A stretch of DNA of 64,000 nucleotides from Chryseobacterium sp. JV274 (GCF_903969135.1 NZ_LR824569.1:2935001-2999000); one strand, 5' to 3'. Positions 35,931 through 45,012 are shown, counted from the first letter of the stretch. Translations and numbers: made by a program. The notes: generated by a model not told the origin, from the letters alone.

Positions 35931-35960
35931 CAAATATAGGGCAATTTCCTTTACCACCAA
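35931..35960 (-). promoter_or_regulatory. Promoter of tRNA block copy 2
   Basis: Minus-strand TATATTTG (35931-35938) and TTG (35958-35960) have a 19-base spacer, a good -7/-33 match. It is followed by the tRNA block about 50 bases downstream. Confidence 0.65.
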
Positions 35961-36058
35961 ACTTTTCAAGAAAAAAAATTAAAATTTCTACATTTTTTTT
36001 TCACGGCACCTTTTATTACATTTCATTTTCTTACTTTTACATCGTTAATATTTACGAT

Positions 36059-36436
36059 ATGGAATTACAAGGAACGGTAAAGAAACTTTTTGATGCTCAA
36101 ACATTTGCGAGCGGGTTTCAAAAAAGAGAAATGGTTATTTTAACTCAAGAACAGTATCCACAGCCTATAAACATAGAATTTTTATCTGATAAAATCAGTT
36201 TATTAGATAACCTTAAAGAAGGAGAAAACGTAAAGGTAGGAATCAACATCAGAGGTAGAGAATGGGTTTCTCCTCAAGGTGAAACTAAATACTTCAACTC
36301 TATTACAGGGTGGAGAGTAGAGAAAGTTTCTGAAAATGCTTCAGAACCTACTCAGGCAATGTCTCAGCAATCTGCAACTCCAGTTTCAAACGAAAATCCG
36401 TTTGCGGGAGACGATGATGATGATTTACCTTTTTAA
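36059..36436 (+). CDS. DUF3127 protein, SSB-like OB fold with acidic tip
   Basis: 125 aa from MELQGTVKKLFDAQTF; an in-frame ATG at 35924 would run through the divergent tRNA promoter and adds non-family sequence. The body (about 1-95) looks like a small OB-fold domain, and the remaining tail is Gln/Ser/Pro-rich and disordered. It ends in FAGDDDDDLPF, closely resembling the DDDxPF tip by which SSB recruits repair proteins. A single-strand nucleic-acid binding role is inferred. It is monocistronic, ending at a terminator. Confidence 0.85.
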   Translation: MELQGTVKKLFDAQTFASGFQKREMVILTQEQYPQPINIEFLSDKISLLDNLKEGENVKVGINIRGREWVSPQGETKYFNSITGWRVEKVSENASEPTQAMSQQSATPVSNENPFAGDDDDDLPF

Positions 36437-36459
36437 TTAAAGAAAATAAGATCAAATAT

Positions 36460-36491
36460 AAATCCTGCTTTTTGAAGTGGGATTTTTTTTC
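36460..36491 (+). terminator. Terminator after the DUF3127 gene
   Basis: AAATCC..CTT pairs with AAG..GGATTT (36460-36470 / 36475-36485) with two mismatches, followed by eight T. It ends only a few bases before the aat ATG, so some read-through may feed aat. Confidence 0.6.
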
Positions 36492-36496
36492 TAAGC

Positions 36497-37150
36497 ATGG
36501 TTCGATTAGACGAAAACGAGATTTCATTTCCTGACCCTGAGCTGTATGACGGTCATGAAGGAGTGGTTGCTTTTGGAGGCGACTTGTCTGTAGAGCGTAT
36601 CTGGTTTGCTTATCAACTTGGTATCTTCCCCTGGTACAATCCCGGAGAAGAAATTCTATGGTGGTGTCCGGATCCAAGGTTTGTACTTGACCCGGCAGAA
36701 TTGAAAGTTTCAAAATCAATGAGAAAGATATTAAACAGAAACGTTTTTACTTTTTCAGAGAACAAAAATTTCAGGGAAGTAATCAGGAATTGTCAAAAGA
36801 CAACCCGAAAAGGGCAGTCCGGGACATGGCTTTCTGATGAATTGATGTATTCTTTTATCCAGCTTCATGAATATGGTCTTGCTAAAAGTATTGAAGTGTG
36901 GCAGGATGAAGAGCTTGTGGGTGGCTTTTACGGATTGCAGATTGGCAGTGTTTTTTGTGGAGAAAGCATGTTTGCTAAAGTAAGCAATGCTTCCAAAGCA
37001 GGATTTATTCATTTTGTAGAGAGTAACAGAAACAATATTGAATTAATTGATTGTCAATCCCATACAGAGCATCTTGAAAGCCTGGGTGCTAAAATGATTC
37101 CTAAAAAAGAATTTCTAAAAATCTTACACGAAAATAATGAACGCGGATAA
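36497..37150 (+). CDS. aat: Leucyl/phenylalanyl-tRNA--protein transferase
   Basis: 217-aa cytoplasmic enzyme that transfers Leu or Phe from tRNA to N-terminal Arg/Lys, making N-degrons for ClpAP. The family block YQLGIFPWYNPGEEILWWCP (about residues 38-57) and the following PDPRFVL are diagnostic. GVVAFGGDLSVERI precedes it, and GSVFCGESMF occurs near residue 153. The next gene overlaps its last 14 bases, so the two are translationally coupled. Confidence 0.96.
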   Translation: MVRLDENEISFPDPELYDGHEGVVAFGGDLSVERIWFAYQLGIFPWYNPGEEILWWCPDPRFVLDPAELKVSKSMRKILNRNVFTFSENKNFREVIRNCQKTTRKGQSGTWLSDELMYSFIQLHEYGLAKSIEVWQDEELVGGFYGLQIGSVFCGESMFAKVSNASKAGFIHFVESNRNNIELIDCQSHTEHLESLGAKMIPKKEFLKILHENNERG

Positions 37151-38015
37151 AGAAAAATGGGTTCTTCTGGTTATCCTGAGTATTATCTGGGGATCTTCCT
37201 TTATTTTGATCAAAAAATCTCTCGAGCATTTTAATCCTTATCAGGTAGGATCTTTAAGGGTTCTTATTGCGGGGATTATTTTACTTCCGATTGCGATTTC
37301 CAATTACAAGCTTTTCCCAAAAAAGCATTTAAAATGGTTAATTCTGGCTGCTTTTACAGGGAATTTTATTCCTATGTTTTTGTTTCCAATAGCAGAAACC
37401 GAAGTGAGCAGCAGTATTGCGGGAATCATCAACTCTATGATGCCTATTTTCGTCATTATTGTAGGGGCTTTGGTCTGGAAATTCGAAACAACAAAAAAGC
37501 AGATTATAGGGACTTTAATAAGTTTTACCGGGGTTTGCATCCTTGCATTTGGAGGGGGTGACAGCGGAGAATTGAAAATGATTCCAATCCTATTGTTATT
37601 ATTGGCTACTTTATGTTACGCCATAAGTACAACAACTGTCAAATCAAAGCTTATGGAGGTTTCTTCCACTGTTTTATCAGCTTTTGTATTCTCATTTGTC
37701 TTACTATTTCCATCCATTATAGCACTGACCTCCACCGGATTCTTTTCCGAATTCAGTTTTTCGAAAGATAATCTCCTGGGACTTATGTTTGTCGGTCTCT
37801 TATCTATCTTCGGAACGGGTCTTGCGATGACAATGAATTATCGTTTGCTGAAAGTTTCTTCTCCCCTTTTTGCTTCCACGGTTACTTTAATAATGCCAAT
37901 TGTGGCTATTATCTGGGGAATTTTAGATGGTGAAAAACTGACTTATTTACAATTTATAGGGGCCGGAATCATCATTGGAGGGCTTATATTTTTAAGAACA
38001 AATCAAAAAAGATAA
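37137..38015 (+). CDS. EamA/DMT-family transporter
   Basis: 292-aa inner-membrane protein with ten predicted helices in two EamA repeats. The first begins with LLVILSIIWGSSFILIKKSL, and the second has LLLLATLCYAISTTTVK followed by PIVAIIWGILDGEKLT. Drug/metabolite transporters export amino acids, nucleobases or toxic metabolites; the substrate is unknown. It starts inside the 3' end of aat (14-base overlap). Confidence 0.9.
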   Translation: MNADKEKWVLLVILSIIWGSSFILIKKSLEHFNPYQVGSLRVLIAGIILLPIAISNYKLFPKKHLKWLILAAFTGNFIPMFLFPIAETEVSSSIAGIINSMMPIFVIIVGALVWKFETTKKQIIGTLISFTGVCILAFGGGDSGELKMIPILLLLLATLCYAISTTTVKSKLMEVSSTVLSAFVFSFVLLFPSIIALTSTGFFSEFSFSKDNLLGLMFVGLLSIFGTGLAMTMNYRLLKVSSPLFASTVTLIMPIVAIIWGILDGEKLTYLQFIGAGIIIGGLIFLRTNQKR

Positions 38016-38034
38016 ATCATATTATAAATTAAAT

Positions 38035-38042
38035 TATATTTG
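38035..38042 (+). promoter_or_regulatory. -7 box of the 288-aa lipoprotein gene
   Basis: TATATTTG matches TAnnTTTG and ends 19 bases before the ATG at 38062. Confidence 0.5.
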
Positions 38043-38061
38043 ACCGATTTAACTTATAACT

Positions 38062-38928
38062 ATGAAAAAACTTCTACTTTGTGGCTCAATAGCTTTATTA
38101 ACACTTTCGTGTTCTTCTGACGATGACACTCCTTTTGACAACAGTGATCCCTCCAATCAAAGTGTAATTCTTCCTACAAAAATGATCAAGGATGGTATTG
38201 TAATGAAAATCAATTACAACGGTACTAAAATCATCAGTATGATTAACAACATTAATCATGGGCAAAGAATTGAATTCACTTATACCGATGAGTATGTTAC
38301 CGGAATCAAAAATTACGAAAACAATGTTCTTGAAAGCACGGTTGAATATGGATATAATAACGGTCGTATGTCTTCAGCAGTTACTAAAGAATATTCTACT
38401 ACAGGCACAGTACAGAACACGGTTGCATTTACTTATGTTTATACAAACAATACAGAAATCAATGTAAAAAGACAAACAAATTCCGGGGTTGCAGGATCTT
38501 CTACAATCAACAGTGTATTTACCTACAACAATGGAAATATGGTAAGCAATGTAGGTTCAGGCACCGGAATCGTAAATGGAAACACCGTTAATTACACAGA
38601 AACAGAGACCTACACTTACACGGATAAAAACTATCCTTTTAAAAACGTAAAGGGTTTTGATAAAATCATATTCAATGGAAATGAAAGCAGCGATGGCGTA
38701 AGCATGTTGTTTTCAAATATAAAGAACAGCCTAAGCACCTATAAGGGGCAGTTTACCAATACTACAGCTGGTGTAGGAACCGGAACCGGAACAACTTCTC
38801 ATAAATATACCGCTACATTTAATACCGCAGGTTATCCGTCTGTAGAAGACAGACAGTCTCTTGACAGTAATGGAAACCCTCTCACAAGTGCTCCTGATAA
38901 ATTCATCTACGAATATAACTATCAATAA
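38062..38928 (+). CDS. Lipoprotein with YD/RHS-like beta repeats
   Basis: 288 aa with a type II signal peptide and lipobox LSCSS (Cys17). The acidic DDDT stretch after it resembles a surface lipoprotein export signal of Bacteroidota. The body consists of short Tyr/Thr/Asn-rich beta segments (YTDEYVTGIKNYENN, YGYNNGRMSSAVTKEYS, FTYVYTNN), similar to the YD-repeat-like lipoproteins common in this phylum. Function unknown. It is monocistronic, with a promoter upstream and a hairpin downstream. Confidence 0.8.
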   Translation: MKKLLLCGSIALLTLSCSSDDDTPFDNSDPSNQSVILPTKMIKDGIVMKINYNGTKIISMINNINHGQRIEFTYTDEYVTGIKNYENNVLESTVEYGYNNGRMSSAVTKEYSTTGTVQNTVAFTYVYTNNTEINVKRQTNSGVAGSSTINSVFTYNNGNMVSNVGSGTGIVNGNTVNYTETETYTYTDKNYPFKNVKGFDKIIFNGNESSDGVSMLFSNIKNSLSTYKGQFTNTTAGVGTGTGTTSHKYTATFNTAGYPSVEDRQSLDSNGNPLTSAPDKFIYEYNYQ

Positions 38929-38956
38929 AAAAACCTGCATTTCTGCAGGTTTTTCT
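38927..38956. terminator. Bidirectional terminator
   Basis: AAAACCTGCA pairs with TGCAGGTTTT (38930-38939 / 38944-38953) around a four-base loop, with A and T runs outside. It serves the lipoprotein gene (+) and the TPR gene (-). Confidence 0.85.
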
Positions 38957-38974
38957 ATTATTTTTTAGATTAAT

Positions 38975-40357
38975 CTAGTTCTTTTTCCTCACTTTAGTAG
39001 CTTTAACCTTTTTCACTTCATCTTTAATGAAAGGATATTTTTTCTGCATATCCTTAGCTAAAGACGGATCAAGCTCTAATGCTTTCTGAAGTGATTCTGT
39101 TCCTTTATCCTGATCTTTCAGGTTGAAAAAACAATTACTCAACTGATAAAACAGCTCAGCTCTGTGATGTTTTTTTATGGCACTATTCAACACCGTTACT
39201 GCATCTTCGTACTCTCCTACCAACATTAAAACTTCTGAATAGGCATACCAGTTGTAGAACCTTGTAGGCTCTGCATCCACCAGCTTTTTAAGACATGAAA
39301 GGCTTTCTTCAAACTTCCCTGAGTCGATGAAAAGAAACGCTAATCTTTTTTGGTAATCAAGATTGTTTTCATTCAGCTGGGTAGCTTCTTTAGCATAGTG
39401 CAATGCTTCAGACATTCCGCCCATTTCTTCGTAAAGATAAGACTGTTCCATCATTGCAAGATAAAACTGAGGGTCTTCTCTCAATGATTTCTGGAATGCA
39501 TTTAAAGCTAAAATAGGTTGTTTTAATGCCTTATTGCACAATCCGATTTTATAAAAAGTAAATGCTTTTGTGTATTCCAGCTCCAGCATTTCTTCATAAG
39601 TATCGATAGCTTTCTGGTATTGTCCCATAGCTTCATAACAGGCTGATTTGTTAGCATATACTCCTACAGAGCTTGAATTGATTGCCAACAAATAATCGTA
39701 GCCTCTTATGGCTTCATCATAATTTTTTCTGTTGAAATAGAATTGTCCGTATTCAAACCAGGCGGTTTCAGAATAAGGGAATTCATCTAAATATTCATTA
39801 AGAAAGGCTATAGCCTCCTCGCTCTTATTCAGGTCACTGAAGCACACCATACAGTTTTCCAGCGAATATTCGTCCGTTGGATCTTCTTTCAGTGCTTTTC
39901 TGTAATGTTTAAGGGCGTTAAAAGGATCTCCGAGATTCACATATTCATCCGCAATAAAGTTGTGGAGAAAGTTTTCTTCTTCCTCTAATGTCAAAGCTTT
40001 TTTACAAATTTCAATGGATTTTCTGGGATTTCCTAAGCTCGAATAATATTTGGCGTAACAAACCAAAAAGTCTGTGTTCTCCATAGAAGCACCTTTCAGC
40101 TCGTTGATAAGTTCTTTCGCCATATTATACTCTTCCCACTCCAAAAGGATCTCAAGCCTTTTGATCTTGATATCCAATGAATTGGGATGAAGCTTCAGTC
40201 CATAATTAACCGCCATATCAGCGTAATTAAAATCACCAAGCTCCAAATAATAAACAATAATGTCTTCCAACTCTTCTGTATCAAAGTAGAATTCGTCATT
40301 GTTTTCCATCATTTCCTCGAACTTTTTTACAAGTTCATTTCCAAAATACTCTTCCAA
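38975..40357 (-). CDS. Tetratricopeptide repeat protein
   Basis: 460 aa, no signal peptide, made of about eleven to twelve 34-residue TPR units (for example NFLHNFIADEYVNLGDPFNA and YDYLLAINSSSVGVYANKSA). The C-terminus is very basic (KKVKATKVRKKN). TPR arrays bind partner proteins, so this is likely a cytoplasmic scaffold; the partner is not identifiable. No enzymatic domain is present. It appears monocistronic. Confidence 0.85.
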   Translation of the reverse strand: MEEYFGNELVKKFEEMMENNDEFYFDTEELEDIIVYYLELGDFNYADMAVNYGLKLHPNSLDIKIKRLEILLEWEEYNMAKELINELKGASMENTDFLVCYAKYYSSLGNPRKSIEICKKALTLEEEENFLHNFIADEYVNLGDPFNALKHYRKALKEDPTDEYSLENCMVCFSDLNKSEEAIAFLNEYLDEFPYSETAWFEYGQFYFNRKNYDEAIRGYDYLLAINSSSVGVYANKSACYEAMGQYQKAIDTYEEMLELEYTKAFTFYKIGLCNKALKQPILALNAFQKSLREDPQFYLAMMEQSYLYEEMGGMSEALHYAKEATQLNENNLDYQKRLAFLFIDSGKFEESLSCLKKLVDAEPTRFYNWYAYSEVLMLVGEYEDAVTVLNSAIKKHHRAELFYQLSNCFFNLKDQDKGTESLQKALELDPSLAKDMQKKYPFIKDEVKKVKATKVRKKN

Positions 40358-40564
40358 TAGTGTCCTCTTTGTCGGCCTGATGTCTGAATTTGCTTACAAA
40401 CCTCGGCAAACGGTTAGTTAATAATACATCTGAAACTGATATTCAAATATTTATGCAAAGTTGCAACTTTTTTTTGAATTTTCCATTTCATAAATTTCTA
40501 TTATAAAAATAGTAAAAAAAGAAAACCGATAAAAGGATTGTGGATAAAAAAATGGAAATTGGGG

Positions 40565-41533
40565 TTAAATTCTTATGACCAGGCGTTTTCCGCTTTGTAT
40601 CTCAGCATTCCACACGGCTTCGATATTTTTAATATCAACCTCTTCTGTTTCCATTTTAATTTTTCCTTCAACAGCTGCCTGGTACATTTCCGGAATAATT
40701 TCTGAAAACAGAAGTGCAGATTCTTCTTTTGTCCAGCTGCCCAATCCCGATCCTGAAATCTGAATATCAGTTCCTCTGAGAATCTGTGAAGAAAGCTGAA
40801 CGGTATCTCCGCTCATTCCTCCTATTGTTACCAGTTTTGTTTTATGGGAAAAAGTTCCGTATCCCTTAAAGGCGGACAATATCATTTCTACGGAATGGCC
40901 CCAGATATAATCCAAAATAATATCTATAGGTGTTTCCTGATGAACTTCTTTTATTTTTTGTTTAAAATCATGATCGTCCAGTTTGAGTGAAATTACCTCA
41001 TCAGCGCCCAACTCAAGTAAAGACTCCAGAGATTTTTCATTTCTACCGGTAACGATAACTCTACCAGCTCCATATATTTTGGCGATCTGAACAGCAATTC
41101 TGCCTGTAATTCCTGTTGCTCCATTAATCAGGACCGTATTTCCCGGTTGCAACCCTGCCTTGAATTTCAAAGCCATCGCTGATCCCATAACAGCATTGGG
41201 TAGTGCTGCTGCTAACGAAAAATCCAGTTCTTCAGGAATCGGAATGATCATTTTTTTATCTGCTGCGGCTTTTTCGGATACGGTTCCTTTCTTGCTGAAA
41301 AAATAGACTTTATTTCCGTTTTCAAGATATCCTGCCCCATCTGTTCCAATAATTGTTGGCTCATGCTCCTGATTTTCTGTTGAATAGTGATTCCCTCCCG
41401 CTCTGGCTTTGTCAAGGTTTTTAATGGAGGCTGCTTTTACTGAAACCAAAATTTCATTTTCCTGTACTTCAGGCTCCGGGAAATCTGCATATTGAGGGAT
41501 ACTTCCTTTTTCAAATACTACTGCTGCTTTCAT
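40565..41533 (-). CDS. Zinc-independent quinone oxidoreductase-like MDR protein
   Basis: 322-aa NADPH-dependent medium-chain reductase. The N-terminal GroES-like part starts MKAAVVFEKGSIPQYADFPEPEV, and the Rossmann loop NGATGITGRIAVQIAK is near residue 138. VIVTGRNEKSLESLLELGAD follows. The catalytic and structural zinc Cys residues of alcohol dehydrogenases are absent, so it belongs with the quinone/enone reductases. A Crp-family regulator gene lies 300 bases further along on the same strand. Confidence 0.87.
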   Translation of the reverse strand: MKAAVVFEKGSIPQYADFPEPEVQENEILVSVKAASIKNLDKARAGGNHYSTENQEHEPTIIGTDGAGYLENGNKVYFFSKKGTVSEKAAADKKMIIPIPEELDFSLAAALPNAVMGSAMALKFKAGLQPGNTVLINGATGITGRIAVQIAKIYGAGRVIVTGRNEKSLESLLELGADEVISLKLDDHDFKQKIKEVHQETPIDIILDYIWGHSVEMILSAFKGYGTFSHKTKLVTIGGMSGDTVQLSSQILRGTDIQISGSGLGSWTKEESALLFSEIIPEMYQAAVEGKIKMETEEVDIKNIEAVWNAEIQSGKRLVIRI

Positions 41534-41548
41534 TCTTTAATTTTTATA

Positions 41549-41556
41549 CAAAATTA
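41549..41556 (-). promoter_or_regulatory. Candidate -7 box of the MDR gene
   Basis: Minus-strand TAATTTTG matches TAnnTTTG, 15 bases before the ATG at 41533. Confidence 0.4.
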
Positions 41557-41636
41557 TGAGGGATGAATGCTGTGGAACGATAACATTTGTTATGAGATTT
41601 GGATTTTGGGAAAGGAAATTTATAACCCTGATAATA

Positions 41637-41797
41637 GAATTAAAAACGCAGAGGACGCTAGGATAACATAATATTGTTATTATTATTTGTTCACAAGGGC
41701 ACTTCGTTTAGTAAAGAACCATCATTTCTGAGTAAAACGCCTTTGCGATCGTATTCAACAATACATATTAATCTTTGTGAACGTTGCGTTTAAGATG
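41637..41797. repeat. Intergenic element with AACGCA/TGCGTT ends
   Basis: AAAAACGCAGAGGACGC near 41643 and GAACGTTGCGTTTAAGA near 41779 bound about 150 bases containing a further CGCCTTTGCG palindrome. The ends resemble those of the element at 22094-22331 (AACGCAAAG...). No coding potential. Confidence 0.4.
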
Positions 41798-41847
41798 AGT
41801 CTAATTTATGCAGTTTCTTTTTAAGTTTCTGGCTTCCATCTTCCAGC

Positions 41848-42429
41848 CTATTCCAGCCTCTCCTTTAATATTTTGCTTTTAATCCTGCTGAGATGCACCG
41901 TTGTAATGCCTAAATAGGAGGCTATATAATGCTGGGGAACTCTTTTGATAATCTCGGGTTTTTGCTTAACCAGATTCAGATATCGTTGCTGCGGAGTGTC
42001 TTTAATGAATGAAAAGAAATGTTTCATATAATCGAATACCCTTTCAAAAAGAGCATCCATAAACAGGTTTCTGAGCTCTGGATTTTCATATACTTCTTCC
42101 AGGAAAGCCTCTACATCGGGTTTGTTGATTTTATATAAAATACAGGGCTCTATGGTCTCAAATGACACCATACTTGGTAAGCCTTTTTTGAAGCTTTCAA
42201 GGGAAGAAAACATTGTATTTTCAAGAAAAAACTGGAATGTTACATCTTTTCCGTCATTATTATACCATGCTCTCACCATTCCTTTTTCAATATAATAGGC
42301 ATTGTAGGAAACCTCATCTTCTTTTAAAAGTAAGGTTTTGGCGGGAACTTCCATACGTTCGAAGCTGCCCAGGAATTTTCTCCATTTTTCTTTAGGGAAG
42401 GGAAACCTTTTTTTGATATGCTCAAACAT
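41848..42429 (-). CDS. Crp/Fnr-family transcriptional regulator
   Basis: 193 aa. The cyclic-nucleotide-binding-like beta barrel (about 15-115) includes LLLKEDEVSYNAYYIEKGMVRAW and the FFLENTMFSSLESF segment. The C-terminal helix-turn-helix reads VPQHYIASYLGITTVHLSRIKSKI. The Arg/Glu pair that binds cAMP in Crp is not evident, as in most Bacteroidota homologues, so the ligand is unknown. Regulation of the neighbouring MDR oxidoreductase gene is a reasonable guess from position. Confidence 0.88.
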   Translation of the reverse strand: MFEHIKKRFPFPKEKWRKFLGSFERMEVPAKTLLLKEDEVSYNAYYIEKGMVRAWYNNDGKDVTFQFFLENTMFSSLESFKKGLPSMVSFETIEPCILYKINKPDVEAFLEEVYENPELRNLFMDALFERVFDYMKHFFSFIKDTPQQRYLNLVKQKPEIIKRVPQHYIASYLGITTVHLSRIKSKILKERLE

Positions 42430-42439
42430 GCCTGATATA

Positions 42440-42470
42440 AAAAAGAACGGACAATGTGCCCGTTCTTTTT
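42440..42470 (-). terminator. Terminator of glmM
   Basis: AAAAAGAACGG (42440-42450) and CCGTTCTTTTT (42460-42470) form an 11-bp stem. It lies right after the glmM stop and before the Crp-type gene. Confidence 0.85.
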
Positions 42471-42478
42471 CTATTTTT

Positions 42479-43861
42479 TTAGATTAAACTCTTAATTTTA
42501 GCAATGATATCATCACCCAACTGATCAGCTTCTTCCTGAGAATGAGCTTCAGTATAAATTCTGATAATCGGCTCTGTGTTGGATTTTCTAAGATGAACCC
42601 AGTTGTTTTCAAAATCTATTTTAACACCATCTACAGTAGAAACGTCTTCATTCTGATATTCCTGCTCCATTTTGCTTAAAATAGCATCTACATCAATCTC
42701 CGGAGTCAGTTCTATTTTCTTTTTACCCATGAAATAGCTTGGATATCCTGCTCTAAGTTCAGAAACAGTCTTATTTTCTTTAGCTAAATGCGTTAAGAAT
42801 AGTGCAACTCCTACTAAAGAGTCTCTTCCGTAATGTAAATCAGGATAGATAATTCCTCCGTTTCCTTCTCCTCCGATGACAGCATTTTTCTCTTTCATCA
42901 AAGTCACTACGTTCACTTCTCCCACAGCACTGGCAAAGTATTCTGAATCATGCGAACGCGCTACATCTCTCAAAGCACGGCTGGAAGAAAGATTGGAAAT
43001 AGCTGCTCCTTTTTTGTGTTTCAACAGATAATCTGCAACAGCAACCAATGTATACTCTTCACCAAACATTTCTCCCTTTTCATCAATCAGGGCTAATCTG
43101 TCTACATCCGGATCTACTACAACTCCTACGTCTGCATTTTCTCTTTTCATCAATTCACAGATGTCTCCCAAATGTTCTTTCAAAGGCTCAGGATTGTGTG
43201 GGAAATGTCCTGTAGGCTCACAGTATAATTTGATGGTTTCGCAACCTAGTTTATCCAAAAGCATAGGAATGGCAATACCTCCTGTAGAGTTTACGGCATC
43301 CAGGGCTACTTTAAAGTTTTTAGCTTTGATTGCTTCTACATCTACCATTGGTAAATCCAGGATCTGCTGGATATGGATATCAAAAGCATCATCTCTTGTT
43401 TCATATTTTCCAAGATCATCCACTTCTGCATAGTTGAAGTCTTCACTCTCTGCTAAAGCGAGTACTTCAGCCCCGTTTTCTCCAGTGATGAATTCTCCTT
43501 TTTCGTTCAATAATTTAAGGGCATTCCACTGTTTTGGGTTGTGGGAAGCGGTAAGGATGATTCCTCCGTCTGCATTCAGCTCAGGAACCATTATTTCAAC
43601 TGTTGGTGTTGTAGAAAGGCCAAGATCTACTACATTAATTCCCAATCCCTGCAATGTAGCAGTAACCAAAGAAGAAACCATCTGACCAGAAATTCTGGCA
43701 TCTCTTCCGATGATAAGGGTAAGATCTTTTTTGTTTTTATTATTCTGAAGCCAGGTTCCGAATGCGGAAGCGAACTTTACTACATCCAGCGGTGTTAAGT
43801 TATCATTTACTTTACCGCCAATGGTTCCGCGAATTCCGGAAATAGATTTTATTAATGACAT
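42479..43861 (-). CDS. glmM: Phosphoglucosamine mutase (alpha-D-phosphohexomutase family)
   Basis: 460-aa cytoplasmic enzyme converting glucosamine-6-phosphate to glucosamine-1-phosphate for UDP-GlcNAc synthesis. The phosphoserine loop is TASHNP with Ser106, the metal loop is DPDVDR, the sugar loop has GGEGNGGI, and the C-terminal phosphate site is RKSNTEPIIRIY. Phosphomannomutase activity cannot be excluded from motifs alone, but this subgroup is usually GlmM in Bacteroidota. It has its own promoter and terminator. Confidence 0.9.
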   Translation of the reverse strand: MSLIKSISGIRGTIGGKVNDNLTPLDVVKFASAFGTWLQNNKNKKDLTLIIGRDARISGQMVSSLVTATLQGLGINVVDLGLSTTPTVEIMVPELNADGGIILTASHNPKQWNALKLLNEKGEFITGENGAEVLALAESEDFNYAEVDDLGKYETRDDAFDIHIQQILDLPMVDVEAIKAKNFKVALDAVNSTGGIAIPMLLDKLGCETIKLYCEPTGHFPHNPEPLKEHLGDICELMKRENADVGVVVDPDVDRLALIDEKGEMFGEEYTLVAVADYLLKHKKGAAISNLSSSRALRDVARSHDSEYFASAVGEVNVVTLMKEKNAVIGGEGNGGIIYPDLHYGRDSLVGVALFLTHLAKENKTVSELRAGYPSYFMGKKKIELTPEIDVDAILSKMEQEYQNEDVSTVDGVKIDFENNWVHLRKSNTEPIIRIYTEAHSQEEADQLGDDIIAKIKSLI

Positions 43862-43903
43862 GATGTTTTTACTTTTATTTTGTTCTTTCTAAATTTTCCA
43901 ACG

Positions 43904-43911
43904 CAAAGATA
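43904..43911 (-). promoter_or_regulatory. -7 box of glmM
   Basis: Minus-strand TATCTTTG matches TAnnTTTG, 42 bases before the ATG at 43861. Confidence 0.5.
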
Positions 43912-43929
43912 CTTAAAAGACCTTTCAAC

Positions 43930-44946
43930 TTATAAAACGGGAATCTTTTTTTGGATTTTATCATAGGTATTTTTCACAACTTTCGGTGGTGCAAAACGAT
44001 ACCCTATATATAACAGTCCATAGAGGTTATTATTTTCTACGGTCTGATTATTTTTCTGATCATAGGCATAGGTCTTAAAATTCATTTTACCTCCGAATAA
44101 AAACCGGTCTGTATTATACCCGATGTGAAGCCCGCCCTGCATTCTTATGGTGGCATACTGGGCATTTTCTTTGGTTCCTCCATTCTGAAAATCACGGTAG
44201 CTGGAGAACTTCCCTCCGACCCCAATAGCCAGATAAGGTGAGATATTAACATTCTTACCAATGACCCAATTATAGAAATATCCTATATTTCCGCCGATAT
44301 TATATTGGGTCTCTTTGCTTTTTATACCATAAATTTTATTTCTGAAAATAGTAAGGTCATAGTCTACAAAAGGAACCCAGCTTCCGCTGCTTTTATACTG
44401 CCATTCTCCCTGTGTATAGATACTTCTTGCTGAAAAATTTTTATTGAGAATATAGGAGGTGGATCCACCAAAGGTTTGAACCCTTAAATCCGGAAACTGA
44501 ATGTATGGATCTCTTCCTTCCTGCCATTCGGGGGACAGGTCTTTCATATTTTCAACATAGAACCCGCTTACATTTTTATAATAAATATTCTGGATAAATC
44601 TTCCGGGGAATAATCTGAAACTCAAATCGGTATAAGAGCTCTTTCCTTTCATTTCATCATCATTATTACCCTCTAAAAATCTGGGTGCAAATGATACGGT
44701 CGCACTTATAATTCTATAATCGACTGAAAATGATGTTTTCGTTTTATTGTTGATTGACAGGTCCATTTCGAACGCATTCTTGCCTTCTCCTGTTGAAAAA
44801 ACATAGTTTTCGATATTAGTATCAAGATTCACACGGATCATTACCTGGTCTGCATAAGACTTGGTATTTGCGGTATCCGACTGTGCTTTTACCTGAAAGA
44901 CTGATAAAGAAAATAGTACAAGTAATCCTGTCTTTAAAAAATTCAA
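43930..44946 (-). CDS. DUF4421-like outer-membrane beta-barrel protein
   Basis: 338 aa with a signal peptide (1-21, ending VKAQ). The mature protein is a series of amphipathic beta strands (FEMDLSINNKTKTSFSVDYR, FGGSTSYILNKNFSARSIYT, YNIGGNIGYFYNWVIGK, LYGLLYIGYRFAPP) fitting an 8-14-strand outer-membrane barrel. From memory this matches the DUF4421 family of Bacteroidota. Function unknown. It stands alone between the feo operon and glmM. Confidence 0.75.
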   Translation of the reverse strand: MNFLKTGLLVLFSLSVFQVKAQSDTANTKSYADQVMIRVNLDTNIENYVFSTGEGKNAFEMDLSINNKTKTSFSVDYRIISATVSFAPRFLEGNNDDEMKGKSSYTDLSFRLFPGRFIQNIYYKNVSGFYVENMKDLSPEWQEGRDPYIQFPDLRVQTFGGSTSYILNKNFSARSIYTQGEWQYKSSGSWVPFVDYDLTIFRNKIYGIKSKETQYNIGGNIGYFYNWVIGKNVNISPYLAIGVGGKFSSYRDFQNGGTKENAQYATIRMQGGLHIGYNTDRFLFGGKMNFKTYAYDQKNNQTVENNNLYGLLYIGYRFAPPKVVKNTYDKIQKKIPVL

Positions 44947-45012
44947 ACCGAATAATTTACGTTAGAAAAATGAAATTACTACATTTTTTTCAATTATCCG
45001 ATGAACCCAGTA

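Noticed and set aside
35924..36058. N-terminal extension of the DUF3127 protein
   Set aside because: It crosses the divergent tRNA promoter, and the added residues have no similarity to the family start.
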